In this document: positions 41,959-50,996 of the stretch, piece after piece | How the letters are laid out: each line of letters begins with the position of its first letter | How positions within the stretch are numbered: position 1 is the first letter of the stretch | Assembly (NCBI GenBank): GCA_001464695.1 | Contig: LNDQ01000091.1 | Location: 1 to 64,000, forward strand | Reading direction: 5' to 3' | Source: Betaproteobacteria bacterium Ga0077523 | GTDB lineage: Bacteria; Pseudomonadota; Gammaproteobacteria; Burkholderiales; Ga0077523 | Length of the DNA: 64,000 nt | Position numbers and translations under genes: made by a program | Notes under the pieces: model-generated | Databases searched by the model: none | Seen by the model: the letters and a program-made list of their open reading frames with translations, nothing else | What the model was told of the DNA's origin: nothing

Positions 41959-43398
41959 TCACGGCTGGAACTCGAAGTACCGCTCCAGGAGGTTCGAGTC
42001 ATCGAAATGCCTGCGCCCCACAAACGCCGTTGCATGCCGTCCCCACTGCCGCATCGCACCCGGCTCCTTCACGCCCATTGGCCAGAAAAACCAGCGTTCG
42101 CCGCGCTCGGTCCCGGCGACGATGCCGTCTGGACGAAACAGGCTGCGGTGACTGCCATCGCGCAACTGGATCGATCGCAGGTCGGCATCGGCGGCGAACC
42201 CGAAGCCGATGCCCGGCGGATTGCCGTCGATCACGCTCACCCGCTGCAGGTAGTGGGTACGGGCCGCGATGCGCAAGGCGATGCGCTGGTTCGGGCCGAC
42301 GTCCGGAAGCTGCTGAGGCACGAAGGCCCACTCATCGGTCGTGTCCGGTGCGGGCTTCATGCTTGCGCGCGGGGTCGGAAAGAACTGGTGATAGCAGCCG
42401 CACTGGTGGATCGAGTCGTAGATCAAGGGGCGGCCGTCAGGTCCGAGGGTGACACGCCAGATGATGCCGTCGAGCCGGCCGCCCAGCATGTCGGCCCGAC
42501 TGGTCTTCGGGCGCGAGGGGAACCAGAAGCTGTAGACGAGTTGCGTCAACACCTGGTCGCCGACCATGGTGTGCGCCACTCGCGCGTAGGTGACGGGATG
42601 AGCGATGTCGACCAGCGGTGCGCCATCATCATCGAGGGCCGGGTTGCCGATCCGGTCGTGGTCGGTGACCGTCTCGATCTCCAGCACCGGCGCGTGACGT
42701 TGCAGTTCCCCCGACAGCGCCGGATCCACCCCGGGCAGGGAAGCGATCGACCCGCCGTGGGGAACATAGCGTTCCACGGGGCCACGCAGAGGCAGCTGGT
42801 CGAGCGGGGTCGAGAAGGTCTTCACGGTCTCGCGCTGGTACTTGCGCACGCCCGAAGCGAACGGGTACTTGGTGAGCGCGTACACGCCGGTCACCCGCTT
42901 CCAGGTCTGGTAGTCGTCCGGGACTTGCACGGTGGTCGGCGCGCTGCCGTCGGCGCGAGCGGCCGCGAGCAGGCGATCACCGCATGCATCGAGAGCAGCA
43001 TCGAAGGGAACGTCGGGAAAAGCGACGTCCGCGCGGGCGATCAGAGGGACCTGCCGGTCGGCCGGGAGATTGGCGAGCTCGATCCGTCGCGCGTCTCGAT
43101 CGAAGTCCCGCATCCGGCCGTACCACTCATCGGCGGACAGCCGGCCGGCCTGGGCCGCGGTGAATCGATCGGTACGGAGGTAGGGAAATCCGGGCACGGC
43201 ATGGACGCCGCCATCCCGGACCTTGGCGGCATCGACCGCCTCGTCGGTCGCCGTAACCAGGCGCGCGCACGCGGCAATCTGCATATCGTGGTCGAGCGTG
43301 CGGGCCGGAAACGGGGCGGTGCGATAGGCCGGCGTGGCCGCACAAGCAGCCAGGATCAGCAACCCGGCCAGTGCAGCGACGGAGCGCAACGGACTCAT
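41959..43398 (-). CDS. Large lipoprotein of unknown function
   Basis: A 479-residue protein with a lipobox (AALAGLLILAACAA, lipidated Cys near residue 19). No domain was recognised with certainty. Features are acidic/aromatic repeats such as YQTWKRVTGVYALTKYPFASG, YSFWFPSRPKTSRADMLGG, SIHQCGCYHQFFP and the C-terminal RYFEFQP. The family is conserved in betaproteobacteria in my recollection, without function. It overlaps the upstream SRPBCC gene by 4 nt (ATGA) and so is coupled to it; both appear to be inserted within the otherwise conserved nudB-clsB neighbourhood. Confidence 0.75.
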   Translation of the reverse strand: MSPLRSVAALAGLLILAACAATPAYRTAPFPARTLDHDMQIAACARLVTATDEAVDAAKVRDGGVHAVPGFPYLRTDRFTAAQAGRLSADEWYGRMRDFDRDARRIELANLPADRQVPLIARADVAFPDVPFDAALDACGDRLLAAARADGSAPTTVQVPDDYQTWKRVTGVYALTKYPFASGVRKYQRETVKTFSTPLDQLPLRGPVERYVPHGGSIASLPGVDPALSGELQRHAPVLEIETVTDHDRIGNPALDDDGAPLVDIAHPVTYARVAHTMVGDQVLTQLVYSFWFPSRPKTSRADMLGGRLDGIIWRVTLGPDGRPLIYDSIHQCGCYHQFFPTPRASMKPAPDTTDEWAFVPQQLPDVGPNQRIALRIAARTHYLQRVSVIDGNPPGIGFGFAADADLRSIQLRDGSHRSLFRPDGIVAGTERGERWFFWPMGVKEPGAMRQWGRHATAFVGRRHFDDSNLLERYFEFQP

Positions 43399-43955
43399 GG
43401 CCGGGCGAGCGCCACGCGGCGCTGGATCTCTTTCACCATGGCCGTGAACTGGCGGCCGATCGCCCGCTTGACCGCCGCGGTCTCGACCAGGTCCGGCAGC
43501 CAGAATGCGGGCACGATGCGGCCTGTGTACGTGAATCGCAGCGTGCCCCCCTCGTTCTTGAGATCGTAGCGCCCGTCCATTTCCTTGAAGCTGCCGGCCA
43601 CGGCCCGCGACGTCACCCATTCGTAAGGAAATTCGACGATTTCGAGCCGCACCTCGATCGACCGGCGCAGCAGGAACAGACTCGCCGCCCCCTTCTGCTC
43701 CACCAGGACGTTGTTGCCGTTGCGCATGATGACACGGCTTTCGGTCATGTCGGGAATGAAGCGCGTGAGCCCCTCATAGTCGGTGAGCACGGCCCAGGCC
43801 TGCTCGGGTGTGGCTTCCAGCTCATGGAATGCCTCGACGACCACTGCAGCGCCATCGCGGTGCGCCGTGATGGTCTGCCCTTGCACGGGCGGCGAAGCGC
43901 ACAGTGCCGCCAGGCAGAGCCACGGGGAAAGGGTCAGCACAGCCGCTCGCTGCAT
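43395..43955 (-). CDS. Exported SRPBCC (START/polyketide cyclase-like) protein
   Basis: A 186-residue protein with a signal peptide to about residue 27 and an SRPBCC lipid-binding fold: VVVEAFHELEATPEQAWAVLTDYEG, FIPDMTESRV, VASFKEMDGRY-like (AGSFKEMDGRYDL) and the final long helix. It would bind a hydrophobic ligand in the periplasm. The ATG at 43955 is preferred for the signal peptide; a GTG at 43970 gives five more residues. The stop overlaps the next gene's start. Confidence 0.85.
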   Translation of the reverse strand: MQRAAVLTLSPWLCLAALCASPPVQGQTITAHRDGAAVVVEAFHELEATPEQAWAVLTDYEGLTRFIPDMTESRVIMRNGNNVLVEQKGAASLFLLRRSIEVRLEIVEFPYEWVTSRAVAGSFKEMDGRYDLKNEGGTLRFTYTGRIVPAFWLPDLVETAAVKRAIGRQFTAMVKEIQRRVALARP

Positions 43956-43986
43956 CGCTCTTAGGACCACGATGCCGTGCCAGCGT

Positions 43987-44439
43987 TTAGCTGGGGGGGC
44001 CGGATTTCTCGGGAAGCTTGCGGATGGCGGCCGCGTTGCTCGAGGAGAAGCAACGCTCCGCCGCCTCCTCCCAAGGCAGCCAGACGTGGTTCAGGTGCTC
44101 GCGGGGCTCCAGCCGGACCGGCAGTCGGGCCGGCACTTCCAGGCCGAACACGTGCTCGGTATTGCGCGTCACTCCCGGCGCATAGCGCCATTGCCATTGC
44201 GGGTAGATGTCGTAGACGTTCTGGTAACGCCAGTCGGTGAGGCAATGCTGCGAAACATCGATGCCGGTTTCCTCCATGACCTCGCGCGCCGCGGTCGCCT
44301 CGAGCGGCTCGTCCTCGCTCTCGAGACTGCCGGTGACCGATTGCCAGAACCCGGGGTGATCCGCGCGCTCGATCAGGAGCACTTCGAGTTCGGGGGTATG
44401 GATGACCACGAGGACGGAGCGGGGGATCTTGTGGGGCAT
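43987..44439 (-). CDS. nudB: Dihydroneopterin triphosphate diphosphatase
   Basis: A 150-residue Nudix hydrolase. The Nudix box is GSLESEDEPLEATAAREVME followed by ETGID, with all catalytic glutamates. The N-terminal KIPRSVLVVIHTPELEVLLI and the position directly downstream of aspS identify NudB, which removes pyrophosphate from dihydroneopterin triphosphate in folate synthesis. The start at 44439 is used; upstream frame enters a repeat element. Confidence 0.92.
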   Translation of the reverse strand: MPHKIPRSVLVVIHTPELEVLLIERADHPGFWQSVTGSLESEDEPLEATAAREVMEETGIDVSQHCLTDWRYQNVYDIYPQWQWRYAPGVTRNTEHVFGLEVPARLPVRLEPREHLNHVWLPWEEAAERCFSSSNAAAIRKLPEKSGPPS

Positions 44440-44453
44440 ATCGAAACCACATC

Positions 44454-44596
44454 TTGAACCACGAAGGTCGCGAAGGACACGAAGGTCCACGAAGGAAATC
44501 TCTCCGGCGATCCATGCCAGGCACCGCCGAGACTGCCTTCGATCCTGTCGCCCTCCTTCGTGTTCCTTCGTGTCCTTCGCGTCCTTCGTGTTGAAA
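44454..44596. repeat. Long inverted-arm element of GAAGGACAC-type repeats
   Basis: Arms of about 42 bp (44454-44495 and 44555-44596) are inverse copies with only a few mismatches. Each is built from short tandem units of the type CGAAGGACACGAAGG. The roughly 59-bp spacer has no gene. It fills the gap between aspS and nudB, which are usually close together; it resembles the element at 4607-4727 in architecture but not in sequence. Confidence 0.85.
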
Positions 44597-44611
44597 GCGG
44601 TTTGCCCTTTC

Positions 44612-46372
44612 CTACCGCACCTTGATGTGCAGTTCCCGTAGCTGCTTCTCGTCCACCGGGCTCGGCGCCTTCACCATCAGGTCCTGCGCCCGCTGCGTCT
44701 TGGGAAACGCGATCACGTCCCGGATCGACTCCGCCCCGGTCATCAGCGTGACCATCCGATCGAGGCCGAAAGCGATGCCGCCATGGGGCGGAGCGCCGTA
44801 CTGGAGCGCATCGAGCAGGAAGCCGAATTTCTGTTGCGCCTCTTCCGGACCGATGTCGAGCGCGGTGAAGACTTTCGACTGGATCTCCTGCCGGTGAATA
44901 CGGACCGAACCGCCGCCCATCTCCCAGCCGTTCAGCACCATGTCGTAGGCCTTCGCCGTGGCCTTGCCCGGATCGCTGTCGAGGAAATGCTCATGCCCGT
45001 CCTGCGGGCTGGTGAACGGGTGATGCAGTGCATCCCAGCGCTTCTCGTCCTCGTTCCATTCGAACATCGGGAAGTCGACGACCCACAGCGGCTTCCATTC
45101 CTTCACCGCGAGGCCGCGGTCGTGGCCAACTTTCGAGCGCAGCGCGCCGAGCGCATCGTTGACGACCTTGGCCTTGTCGGCGCCGAAGAAGATCAGGTCG
45201 CCGTTCTCCGCACCGGTTTCGCGCATGATGCGGGCGATCACCGGCTCGGTCAGGAATTTGAGGATGGGCGACTGCAAGCCTTCGACACCCTTGGTCCAGT
45301 CGTTGACCTTGATGTAGGCGAGCCCCTTCGCGCCGTAGATGGCGACGAACTGGGTGTAGTCGTCGATCTCCTTGCGCGACAGCGTGCCGCCACCGGGCAC
45401 GCGCAACGCGGCGACGCGGCCGTTCGGCATGATCGCGGCCTCGCGGAACACCTTGAAGTCCACGTCGCGCATGACGTCGGTGAGTTCGGTCAGCACGAGC
45501 GGCACGCGCAGGTCGGGCTTGTCGGAACCGTACTTCGACATCGCCTCGGCGAAAGTGAGCCGAGGAAACGGATCCACGAGCTCGATGCCCATGGTTTCCT
45601 TGAAGATGGCGCGCACCATCTCTTCCATCAGCCCGGTGATCTCTGCCACGCCGAGGAAAGAGGTCTCGATGTCGATCTGCGTGAACTCGGGTTGCCGGTC
45701 GGCGCGCAAGTCTTCGTCGCGGAAGCACTTGGTGATCTGGTAGTAGCGGTCGAACCCCGACATCATCAGGAGTTGCTTGAAGAGCTGCGGCGATTGCGGC
45801 AGGGCGAAGAACTCGCCGTGGTGCACGCGCGAAGGCACGAGGTAGTCGCGCGCGCCTTCGGGCGTGGATTTGGTGAGCATCGGCGTTTCGACGTCGATGA
45901 AACCCTGCGAATCAAGATAGCGGCGCACGGCCATCGCAACCTTGTAGCGCAGCCGCAAGTTCTGCTGCATCGGCGGACGGCGCAGGTCGAGATAGCGATA
46001 CTCGAGGCGGATGGTCTCGGAGATGTTCTCGTCGTCCATCTGGAACGGCGGCGTCAGCGCGGTGTTGAGAATCTCGATGCTCTTCGCGAGCACCTCGATT
46101 TCGCCGCTCTTCAGGTTGGCGTTGGTGGTGCCTTGCGGCCGCTCGCGCACCTTGCCTTCGACCTTGACCACGAACTCGCTGCGCACGCGATCGGCGGCGG
46201 CGAAGGTGTCGGGCGTATCGGGATCGATCACGACCTGGACCAGACCTTCGCGATCGCGCAGGTCGATGAAGATCACCCCGCCATGGTCGCGCCGCCGGTG
46301 CACCCACCCGCACAGGGTGACGGATTGTCCCAGATAGCTCTTGTCGATGAGTCCGCAGTAGTTGGTACGCAT
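44612..46372 (-). CDS. aspS: Aspartyl-tRNA synthetase
   Basis: A 586-residue class IIb synthetase of bacterial type. The N-terminal OB-fold anticodon domain begins [20 protein letters not shown]; motif 2 is [20 protein letters not shown], the GAD insertion follows, and motif 3 is [15 protein letters not shown]. It charges tRNA-Asp. Whether it also charges tRNA-Asn cannot be read from this window. It follows DUF502 by 29 bp in the conserved fmdB-DUF502-aspS-nudB block. Confidence 0.97.
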   Translation of the reverse strand: MRTNYCGLIDKSYLGQSVTLCGWVHRRRDHGGVIFIDLRDREGLVQVVIDPDTPDTFAAADRVRSEFVVKVEGKVRERPQGTTNANLKSGEIEVLAKSIEILNTALTPPFQMDDENISETIRLEYRYLDLRRPPMQQNLRLRYKVAMAVRRYLDSQGFIDVETPMLTKSTPEGARDYLVPSRVHHGEFFALPQSPQLFKQLLMMSGFDRYYQITKCFRDEDLRADRQPEFTQIDIETSFLGVAEITGLMEEMVRAIFKETMGIELVDPFPRLTFAEAMSKYGSDKPDLRVPLVLTELTDVMRDVDFKVFREAAIMPNGRVAALRVPGGGTLSRKEIDDYTQFVAIYGAKGLAYIKVNDWTKGVEGLQSPILKFLTEPVIARIMRETGAENGDLIFFGADKAKVVNDALGALRSKVGHDRGLAVKEWKPLWVVDFPMFEWNEDEKRWDALHHPFTSPQDGHEHFLDSDPGKATAKAYDMVLNGWEMGGGSVRIHRQEIQSKVFTALDIGPEEAQQKFGFLLDALQYGAPPHGGIAFGLDRMVTLMTGAESIRDVIAFPKTQRAQDLMVKAPSPVDEKQLRELHIKVR

Positions 46373-46401
46373 GAATACTCGATGGGTGGGATGGGTGTGG
46401 T

Positions 46402-47019
46402 TCAGGGCTTCGCCAGCGCGCGGCGCGGCGGCACCGGCGGTGGAGCGACGCCCATGGAAATGATGTACTTGAGAGCCTCGTCGACGCTCATGTCGAGCTC
46501 GATCACGTCCTTGCGCTGCAGGATCACGAAGTAGCCGCCGGTGGGGTTCGGCGTCGTGGGCACGTAGACGCTCACGTAGTCGCCTTCAAGGTGATTCACC
46601 ACGTCGCCGCCCGGCGTGCCGGTAAGGAAGGCAATGGTCCACATACCTTCACGAGGCCATTCGACCAGCAGCGCCTTGCGGAAAGCCTCGCCCTTGGACG
46701 AGAACAGCGTGTCGGAGACCTGCTTCACGCTGTTGTAGATCGACTTCACCACCGGGATGCGGCCGAGTATCGACTCCCAGACATGCACCAGCCGCTGGCC
46801 GAGAATGTTGGCGCCGAACACGCCAGTCACCAGCACGATCAGCACCGTCAGCAACGCGCCGAGGCCCGGCACGTCGAAGCCCAGCCAGGCATGCGGCCGC
46901 CACGCGGCCGGCAACAGCAGCAGACTCTGGTCCATGGTGGTGACCAGGGCGTGCAGCACCCACAGGGTGATGCCGAGGGGTACCCAGATCAGCAGGCCGG
47001 TGATGAGGTAGCGTCGCAT
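46402..47019 (-). CDS. DUF502 membrane protein
   Basis: A 205-residue inner-membrane protein with two N-terminal membrane helices (about 5-26 and 52-76). A soluble C-terminal domain carries the DUF502 signatures [19 protein letters not shown] and [16 protein letters not shown]. Function unknown; its place between fmdB and aspS is strongly conserved in betaproteobacteria. Confidence 0.92.
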   Translation of the reverse strand: MRRYLITGLLIWVPLGITLWVLHALVTTMDQSLLLLPAAWRPHAWLGFDVPGLGALLTVLIVLVTGVFGANILGQRLVHVWESILGRIPVVKSIYNSVKQVSDTLFSSKGEAFRKALLVEWPREGMWTIAFLTGTPGGDVVNHLEGDYVSVYVPTTPNPTGGYFVILQRKDVIELDMSVDEALKYIISMGVAPPPVPPRRALAKP

Positions 47020-47102
47020 GGAAACAATTACGCGGAAGGTGTGGGGTCACACCCTCCGCGTTGGTGTCGTCGGTGTCGCGCCGAGGCGCGGGTCAGCAGA
47101 CT

Positions 47103-47408
47103 TCAGTGACAGGCGCAGTTGCCGCCGCACGCAGTCGCGGGTGCTGCGTCGGCCTTGGGCTTGTCGCCGCTGCTTTCGGTCTTGGTCTCACCGCCACCCT
47201 CGGTCTTGGCCGCAGCCGGCTTGGAACCGCCCTTGAAGTCGGTCGCGTACCAGCCGCTGCCCTTCAACTGGAACCCGGCGGCGGAGATCAGCTTGGTCAT
47301 GGTGGACTGACCGCAGGCCGGGCAGACCGCGATCGGAGCGTCGCTGATCTTCTGCAGGAACTCCTTCTCCTGCCCGCAACTGCCGCAGCGGTATTCGTAG
47401 ATCGGCAT
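47103..47408 (-). CDS. FmdB-family zinc ribbon protein
   Basis: A 101-residue protein with an N-terminal FmdB-type zinc ribbon, Cys8-x2-Cys11 and Cys29-x2-Cys32 (MPIYEYRCGSCGQ; CPACG). The conserved KLISAAGFQLKGSGWYATDF follows, then a low-complexity Lys/Glu/Ala tail ending in CGGNCACH. The family is proposed to be regulatory. It is first of the operon leading to aspS. GGGAG precedes the ATG and a TATAAT lies about 26 bp further upstream. Confidence 0.92.
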   Translation of the reverse strand: MPIYEYRCGSCGQEKEFLQKISDAPIAVCPACGQSTMTKLISAAGFQLKGSGWYATDFKGGSKPAAAKTEGGGETKTESSGDKPKADAAPATACGGNCACH

Positions 47409-47433
47409 GATATCTCCCGGAAAATGAAGCGGA

Positions 47434-47439
47434 ATTATA
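47434..47439 (-). promoter_or_regulatory. Perfect -10 box of the fmdB-DUF502-aspS operon
   Basis: TATAAT on the minus strand 26 bp before the fmdB start codon in an otherwise GC-rich intergenic region. No good -35 was found at 16-18 bp, so it may rely on an activator or an extended -10. Confidence 0.55.
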
Positions 47440-47513
47440 CCCATGGCGCCGGTGCGGCGCACTCGAGCGTCATTTTGGGACACCACCCCGGCAATCCAAG
47501 AGCCACGCACCGC

Positions 47514-47519
47514 TAAAAT
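47514..47519 (+). promoter_or_regulatory. Possible -10 box placing the ugpQ transcript start at its ATG
   Basis: TAAAAT ends 7 bp before the A of the ugpQ start codon. If it is used, transcription would begin at or next to the ATG and the message would be leaderless; no Shine-Dalgarno is visible other than CGGGG. No -35 match at standard spacing. Confidence 0.3.
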
Positions 47520-47525
47520 CCGGGG

Positions 47526-48290
47526 ATGCTCAATACCACTCGCTGGCCCTACCCTCGCATCATCGCCCACCGCGGCGGCGGTACCGTCGCCCCCGAAAAC
47601 ACCCTGGTCGCCCTGCGGGTGGCGGCCTCCCTGGGGTTCGGCGGGGTCGAGTTCGACGTCAAACTGGCCCGCTTCGGGGTCCCGGTGCTGATGCACGACG
47701 ACACCCTGGACCGGACGACCGATGGCCGTGGCCCGGTGGTCGAGCGCGACGCAGCCGAGTTGCGGGGGCTCGACGCGGGCATCTGGTTCGCCAACGAGTT
47801 CGCAGGTGAGCACGTACCGACGTTCGACGCCGCCGCCAACCTGTGTCGGTCGCTGGGTCTCTGGGCGAACGTCGAGATCAAGCCGGACGCCGACAACCCG
47901 GAAGAAACCGGCCGGATCGTCGCTGGTCTGGCCGCACGCTACTGGAAGGATGCAAGCCCGGCGCCCCTCCTCTCCTCGTTCGCGGAAGGCGCGCTGGCGG
48001 CCGCCCGCGAGGCAGCACCCGAACTGCCCCGGGCCCTGCTGGTCGAGGACCCGCCGGCGGACTGGCGCCGGCGCACCGAGGCGCTCGGGTGCCGTGCCCT
48101 GCACTGCCGCCACGATGGCATCACCGCCACCCTGGTGGAGGCCGCCCACGAAGCCGGGCTGGGTATCCTGGCGTACACCGTGAACGACCCGGGACGGGCC
48201 TATGTGCTGTTCGAGATGGGGGTGGACGCGATCGTGACGGATGAGTTGCGGGACATCCGGGCGGATTTTCTGACGGGGGGTGGACGGTAG
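47526..48290 (+). CDS. ugpQ: Cytoplasmic glycerophosphodiester phosphodiesterase
   Basis: A 254-residue GDPD without a signal peptide: IIAHRGGGTVAPENT (His15-Arg16), VEFDVKLA (Glu42, Asp44), LMHDDTLDRTT (His57) and NVEIKPD. It hydrolyses glycerophosphodiesters to glycerol 3-phosphate. Divergent from fmdB. The secreted GDPD at 26637-27938 is a different subfamily. Confidence 0.93.
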   Translation: MLNTTRWPYPRIIAHRGGGTVAPENTLVALRVAASLGFGGVEFDVKLARFGVPVLMHDDTLDRTTDGRGPVVERDAAELRGLDAGIWFANEFAGEHVPTFDAAANLCRSLGLWANVEIKPDADNPEETGRIVAGLAARYWKDASPAPLLSSFAEGALAAAREAAPELPRALLVEDPPADWRRRTEALGCRALHCRHDGITATLVEAAHEAGLGILAYTVNDPGRAYVLFEMGVDAIVTDELRDIRADFLTGGGR

Positions 48291-48310
48291 GGGAGGCCCG
48301 ACACGTTGCG

Positions 48311-48405
48311 CGGCCCCCATCCCGACCTTCCCCCACTCGCGTGGGGGAAGGGGTGTACGGCTCCTTCCCCCGGCTCTGCCGGGGGAAGGCTGGGATGGGG
48401 GCAAC
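48311..48405. repeat. Intergenic palindromic element, locus 9
   Basis: Two hairpins (loops near 48339 and 48376) between arms GGCCCCCATCCCGACC and GGCTGGGATGGGGGC, between ugpQ and the MliC-like gene. Confidence 0.88.
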
Positions 48406-48447
48406 GATGTAGACTCGAAATCAGCACCCAGACACCCGAGGGGCCCC

Positions 48448-48846
48448 ATGGCTACGCATTCGACACCGGGAATCGCTGCGACCGTCCTGCTGGCCGTATC
48501 CGTGCTCACACCCGGCTGCGCCACCAAGAAAGAACCCGTCTACAAGACCTACTACTACCGCTGCAGCGACACCTCGCGGTTCGCGGTCAAGGAGATGGAC
48601 AAGAACCGCGTCGAGCTGGCACGTGGCCCCAACCGCTACGTCCTGAAACCTGCCGAGGCAGCCACCGGGACCAAGTATGCGAGCGACAAGGCCAGCTACT
48701 GGAACAAGGGCGACGAGGTGGTATTCGAGGTCAAGGAGAAGACCTACACCGGCTGCAAGCTGGACAGCGTGCAGAGCAGCGACGAGGCGATCCGCAGGCT
48801 CCAGATCAATCTTCCCTCGAGCACCGACAGCCCCGAGCAGAAGTAG
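48448..48846 (+). CDS. MliC-like lysozyme-inhibitor lipoprotein
   Basis: A 132-residue lipoprotein: lipobox VSVLTPGC (lipidated Cys near residue 24), then a small beta-barrel domain with a disulfide pair (YYYRCSD and TYTGCKL). The MliC-like pattern VLKPAEAATGTKYASDKASY WNKGDEVVFEV (read with the break) supports inhibition of C-type lysozymes at the cell surface. The key Ser/Lys residues fit the family loosely. Convergent with the UbiB-like gene, with only 19 bp between stops. Confidence 0.75.
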   Translation: MATHSTPGIAATVLLAVSVLTPGCATKKEPVYKTYYYRCSDTSRFAVKEMDKNRVELARGPNRYVLKPAEAATGTKYASDKASYWNKGDEVVFEVKEKTYTGCKLDSVQSSDEAIRRLQINLPSSTDSPEQK

Positions 48847-48865
48847 CCCGCACGCCGGACGGCGG

Positions 48866-50548
48866 CTATTCCTTGTTCGACCGCCGGATCGACCAGATCA
48901 GCCAGAGGCTGTTCAGGCCGGCGATCACGAAGCCGAGCAGCCCGAACAGCGGGAGGCCGAACAATTCCGGACCACCACGCACCGTCATCACGATGGACGA
49001 CCCCACGATCAATGCGGCGGTCACCACGCCGATGGTCAACCGATTGGCGCTGTGGTCGAGCTGGTGGCCGAAACGGTCTAGCCGCTTCAGGTCGAGCTCG
49101 ATGGTGAGCCGCCCGCGGCGCGCATCGCGCAGCAGTCGGGCGAGATCGTCGGGCAAACCGGTGATCGCGGCGATGGCGCCTGCGATGCCGCGCTGCGCGC
49201 GCCGCGCCACCGCCTTCGGCTGATAGCGGTCATGGATCACGCGGCGGACGAACGGATCGATGTACTCGATCAGGTGGAAGTCCGGATCGAGCTGCCTGCC
49301 CAGACCTTCCAGAGTGATGAGCGCCTTGAAGAGCAGCGTGAGGTCCGACGGCATCACGATCTGGTGATCGCGCATGATGCCCGTGATGTCGGAGAGCAGC
49401 TGACCGAGGTTGATGTCCTTGAGCGGCAGGTGCTCGTAGTTGAACACCAGGTCACCCAGGTCGGACGCGAGGCGTGATTCGTCCACGCGCGCATCACCGG
49501 TCCAGTCGAGCAACACCGACATCATGCCCTCGTCGTCGCGGCGCGCGAGCGCGCCGAGCAGATCGACGATCTGGTCGCGCCGCTCGTTCGACAACCGGCC
49601 CACCATGCCGAAGTCGATGAGGCACAGGCGGTTGCCGGGCAGGTAGAACACATTGCCCGGATGCGGGTCGGCGTGGAAGAACCCGTCGACCAGGATCATC
49701 TTGAGCACGGCACCGGCGCCGCGCTGTGCCAGCACCTTGCGGTCGAGGCCGGCCCGCTCCACCAGTTCGAGATCGTTGCCCGGCACGCCGTCGATGAACT
49801 GCTGGACGTTCATCGACGCTCCGGTGAACTCCCAGTACACCTTCGGGATCACGATGGCGCCTTCGTCCGCGAAATTGCGAGCGAACCGCTCCTGGCTGCG
49901 CGCTTCGACCGCGAGGTCCATCTCGCGCGCCAGGGATTTGCCGAACTGCGCCACCATCTCCACCGGCTGGAAGCGCTTCAACTCCGGCAGCTCCGCTTGC
50001 GCCACCGTCGCGAGTGCGGAAAGGATGCGCAGGTCGGCGTCAATCTTCGCGCGGATCGCCGGCCGTCGCACCTTCAGCACCACGGCCGTGCCGTCCGGCA
50101 GCCTGGCCCGATGCACCTGGGCGATGGACGCGGCCGCGTGCGCCCGTTCCTCCAGATCGACGAATACGTCGTGCGGTGAACGACCGCCCAGCGCCAGCAA
50201 CATCTCTGGCAGGACGTCGGCAAACGGCACCGGCGGCACCGAGTTCTGAAGCTTCTCGAACTCCGCGATCCACTCGGGCGCGAACAGGTCGACCCGTGTC
50301 GCGAGCACCTGGCCCAATTTCACGAACGTCGGCCCCATCTGCTCCAGCGCCATCCGGATGCGCACGGCCAGGTCCACTTCGCGCAGGCTGTGGTCCTGAC
50401 CGACCGACAGCATCTCGCCAGCGCGTTCGAGCACCGTGCCCACACCGGCGCGCCGCACGACATCGCCGAAGCCGTGGCGGATGAGGATGCCCGCGAGCTC
50501 CCGCAAACGCGGCAGATCGCGCATCGCGTGCAGGGTTTCGATCAGCAC
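48866..50548 (-). CDS. UbiB/ABC1 (ADCK) family atypical kinase
   Basis: A 560-residue member of the ABC1/AarF family. The KxGQ motif (FVKLGQVLATR) and the Ala-rich loop (AAASIAQVHRA) that replaces the normal Gly-rich loop are both present, as are FHADPHPGN and LIDFGMVGRL. Two C-terminal membrane helices (about 500-550) are predicted by hydrophobicity. Such proteins have ATPase activity and support ubiquinone synthesis or lipid trafficking. It is not next to other ubi genes, so a ubiB name would be a guess. Confidence 0.9.
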   Translation of the reverse strand: MLIETLHAMRDLPRLRELAGILIRHGFGDVVRRAGVGTVLERAGEMLSVGQDHSLREVDLAVRIRMALEQMGPTFVKLGQVLATRVDLFAPEWIAEFEKLQNSVPPVPFADVLPEMLLALGGRSPHDVFVDLEERAHAAASIAQVHRARLPDGTAVVLKVRRPAIRAKIDADLRILSALATVAQAELPELKRFQPVEMVAQFGKSLAREMDLAVEARSQERFARNFADEGAIVIPKVYWEFTGASMNVQQFIDGVPGNDLELVERAGLDRKVLAQRGAGAVLKMILVDGFFHADPHPGNVFYLPGNRLCLIDFGMVGRLSNERRDQIVDLLGALARRDDEGMMSVLLDWTGDARVDESRLASDLGDLVFNYEHLPLKDINLGQLLSDITGIMRDHQIVMPSDLTLLFKALITLEGLGRQLDPDFHLIEYIDPFVRRVIHDRYQPKAVARRAQRGIAGAIAAITGLPDDLARLLRDARRGRLTIELDLKRLDRFGHQLDHSANRLTIGVVTAALIVGSSIVMTVRGGPELFGLPLFGLLGFVIAGLNSLWLIWSIRRSNKE

Positions 50549-50572
50549 GGTGCTAGCCGCGCTGCCCGCCCG

Positions 50573-50968
50573 TCACTTCACGTGACCCAGCATCCGGTCC
50601 TTCGCGATGAAGTACTTGCGCGCGTGCGCCACGACCTGCGCGTCGGTCGGATGGTCGACGGTCTCGACGCCGAGCACCTTAGCACCGAGCTCGGGCTGGT
50701 GGCGATCGAGATGCCGCACCAGTTCGAGTTTCGCACTTCCGGGACCGACCACGAGAATCTCGCCGACACCGGCCAGCAGCGCCGCGATGCGATCGAAGTA
50801 GTGCGGTTCTCCGGCCTGGTGCCCGGCGCCCACCGAACCGCGCTTGTGGTGCAGATGCGGATGGCGATCGGACGCGTGCGCGCTGAACTTCTCCACGTCT
50901 TCGGACGTGAAATGCATGACGTGCGCCTCGGCGTGATCGAGCCAGACTACGGCGTGGTAATGGGGCAT
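50573..50968 (-). CDS. Translational machinery protein (bacterial eRF1-like family)
   Basis: A 131-residue protein with MPHYHAVVWLDHAEAHVMHF, HHKRGSVGAGH, ILVVGPGSAKLELVRHLDRH and GVETVDHPTDAQVVAHARKY. This matches the small family called translational machinery protein, related to archaeal/bacterial eRF1 domain 3 proteins. The role on ribosomes is inferred from fold. The start at 50968 gives the family N-terminus. Between a UbiB-like gene and a DUF6781-like gene, all on the minus strand. Confidence 0.85.
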   Translation of the reverse strand: MPHYHAVVWLDHAEAHVMHFTSEDVEKFSAHASDRHPHLHHKRGSVGAGHQAGEPHYFDRIAALLAGVGEILVVGPGSAKLELVRHLDRHQPELGAKVLGVETVDHPTDAQVVAHARKYFIAKDRMLGHVK

Positions 50969-50996
50969 GGGAATCCTTCGTGCGTATCGGGAATGG

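Noticed and set aside
44783-46534. 583-codon open frame on the plus strand opposite aspS
   Set aside because: Shadow of aspS; the translation is rich in Arg, Ala and His with no known motif.
48866-50548. Calling the ABC1-family kinase ubiB
   Set aside because: Family membership is clear, but no ubiquinone genes are adjacent and several ABC1 paralogues occur per genome.
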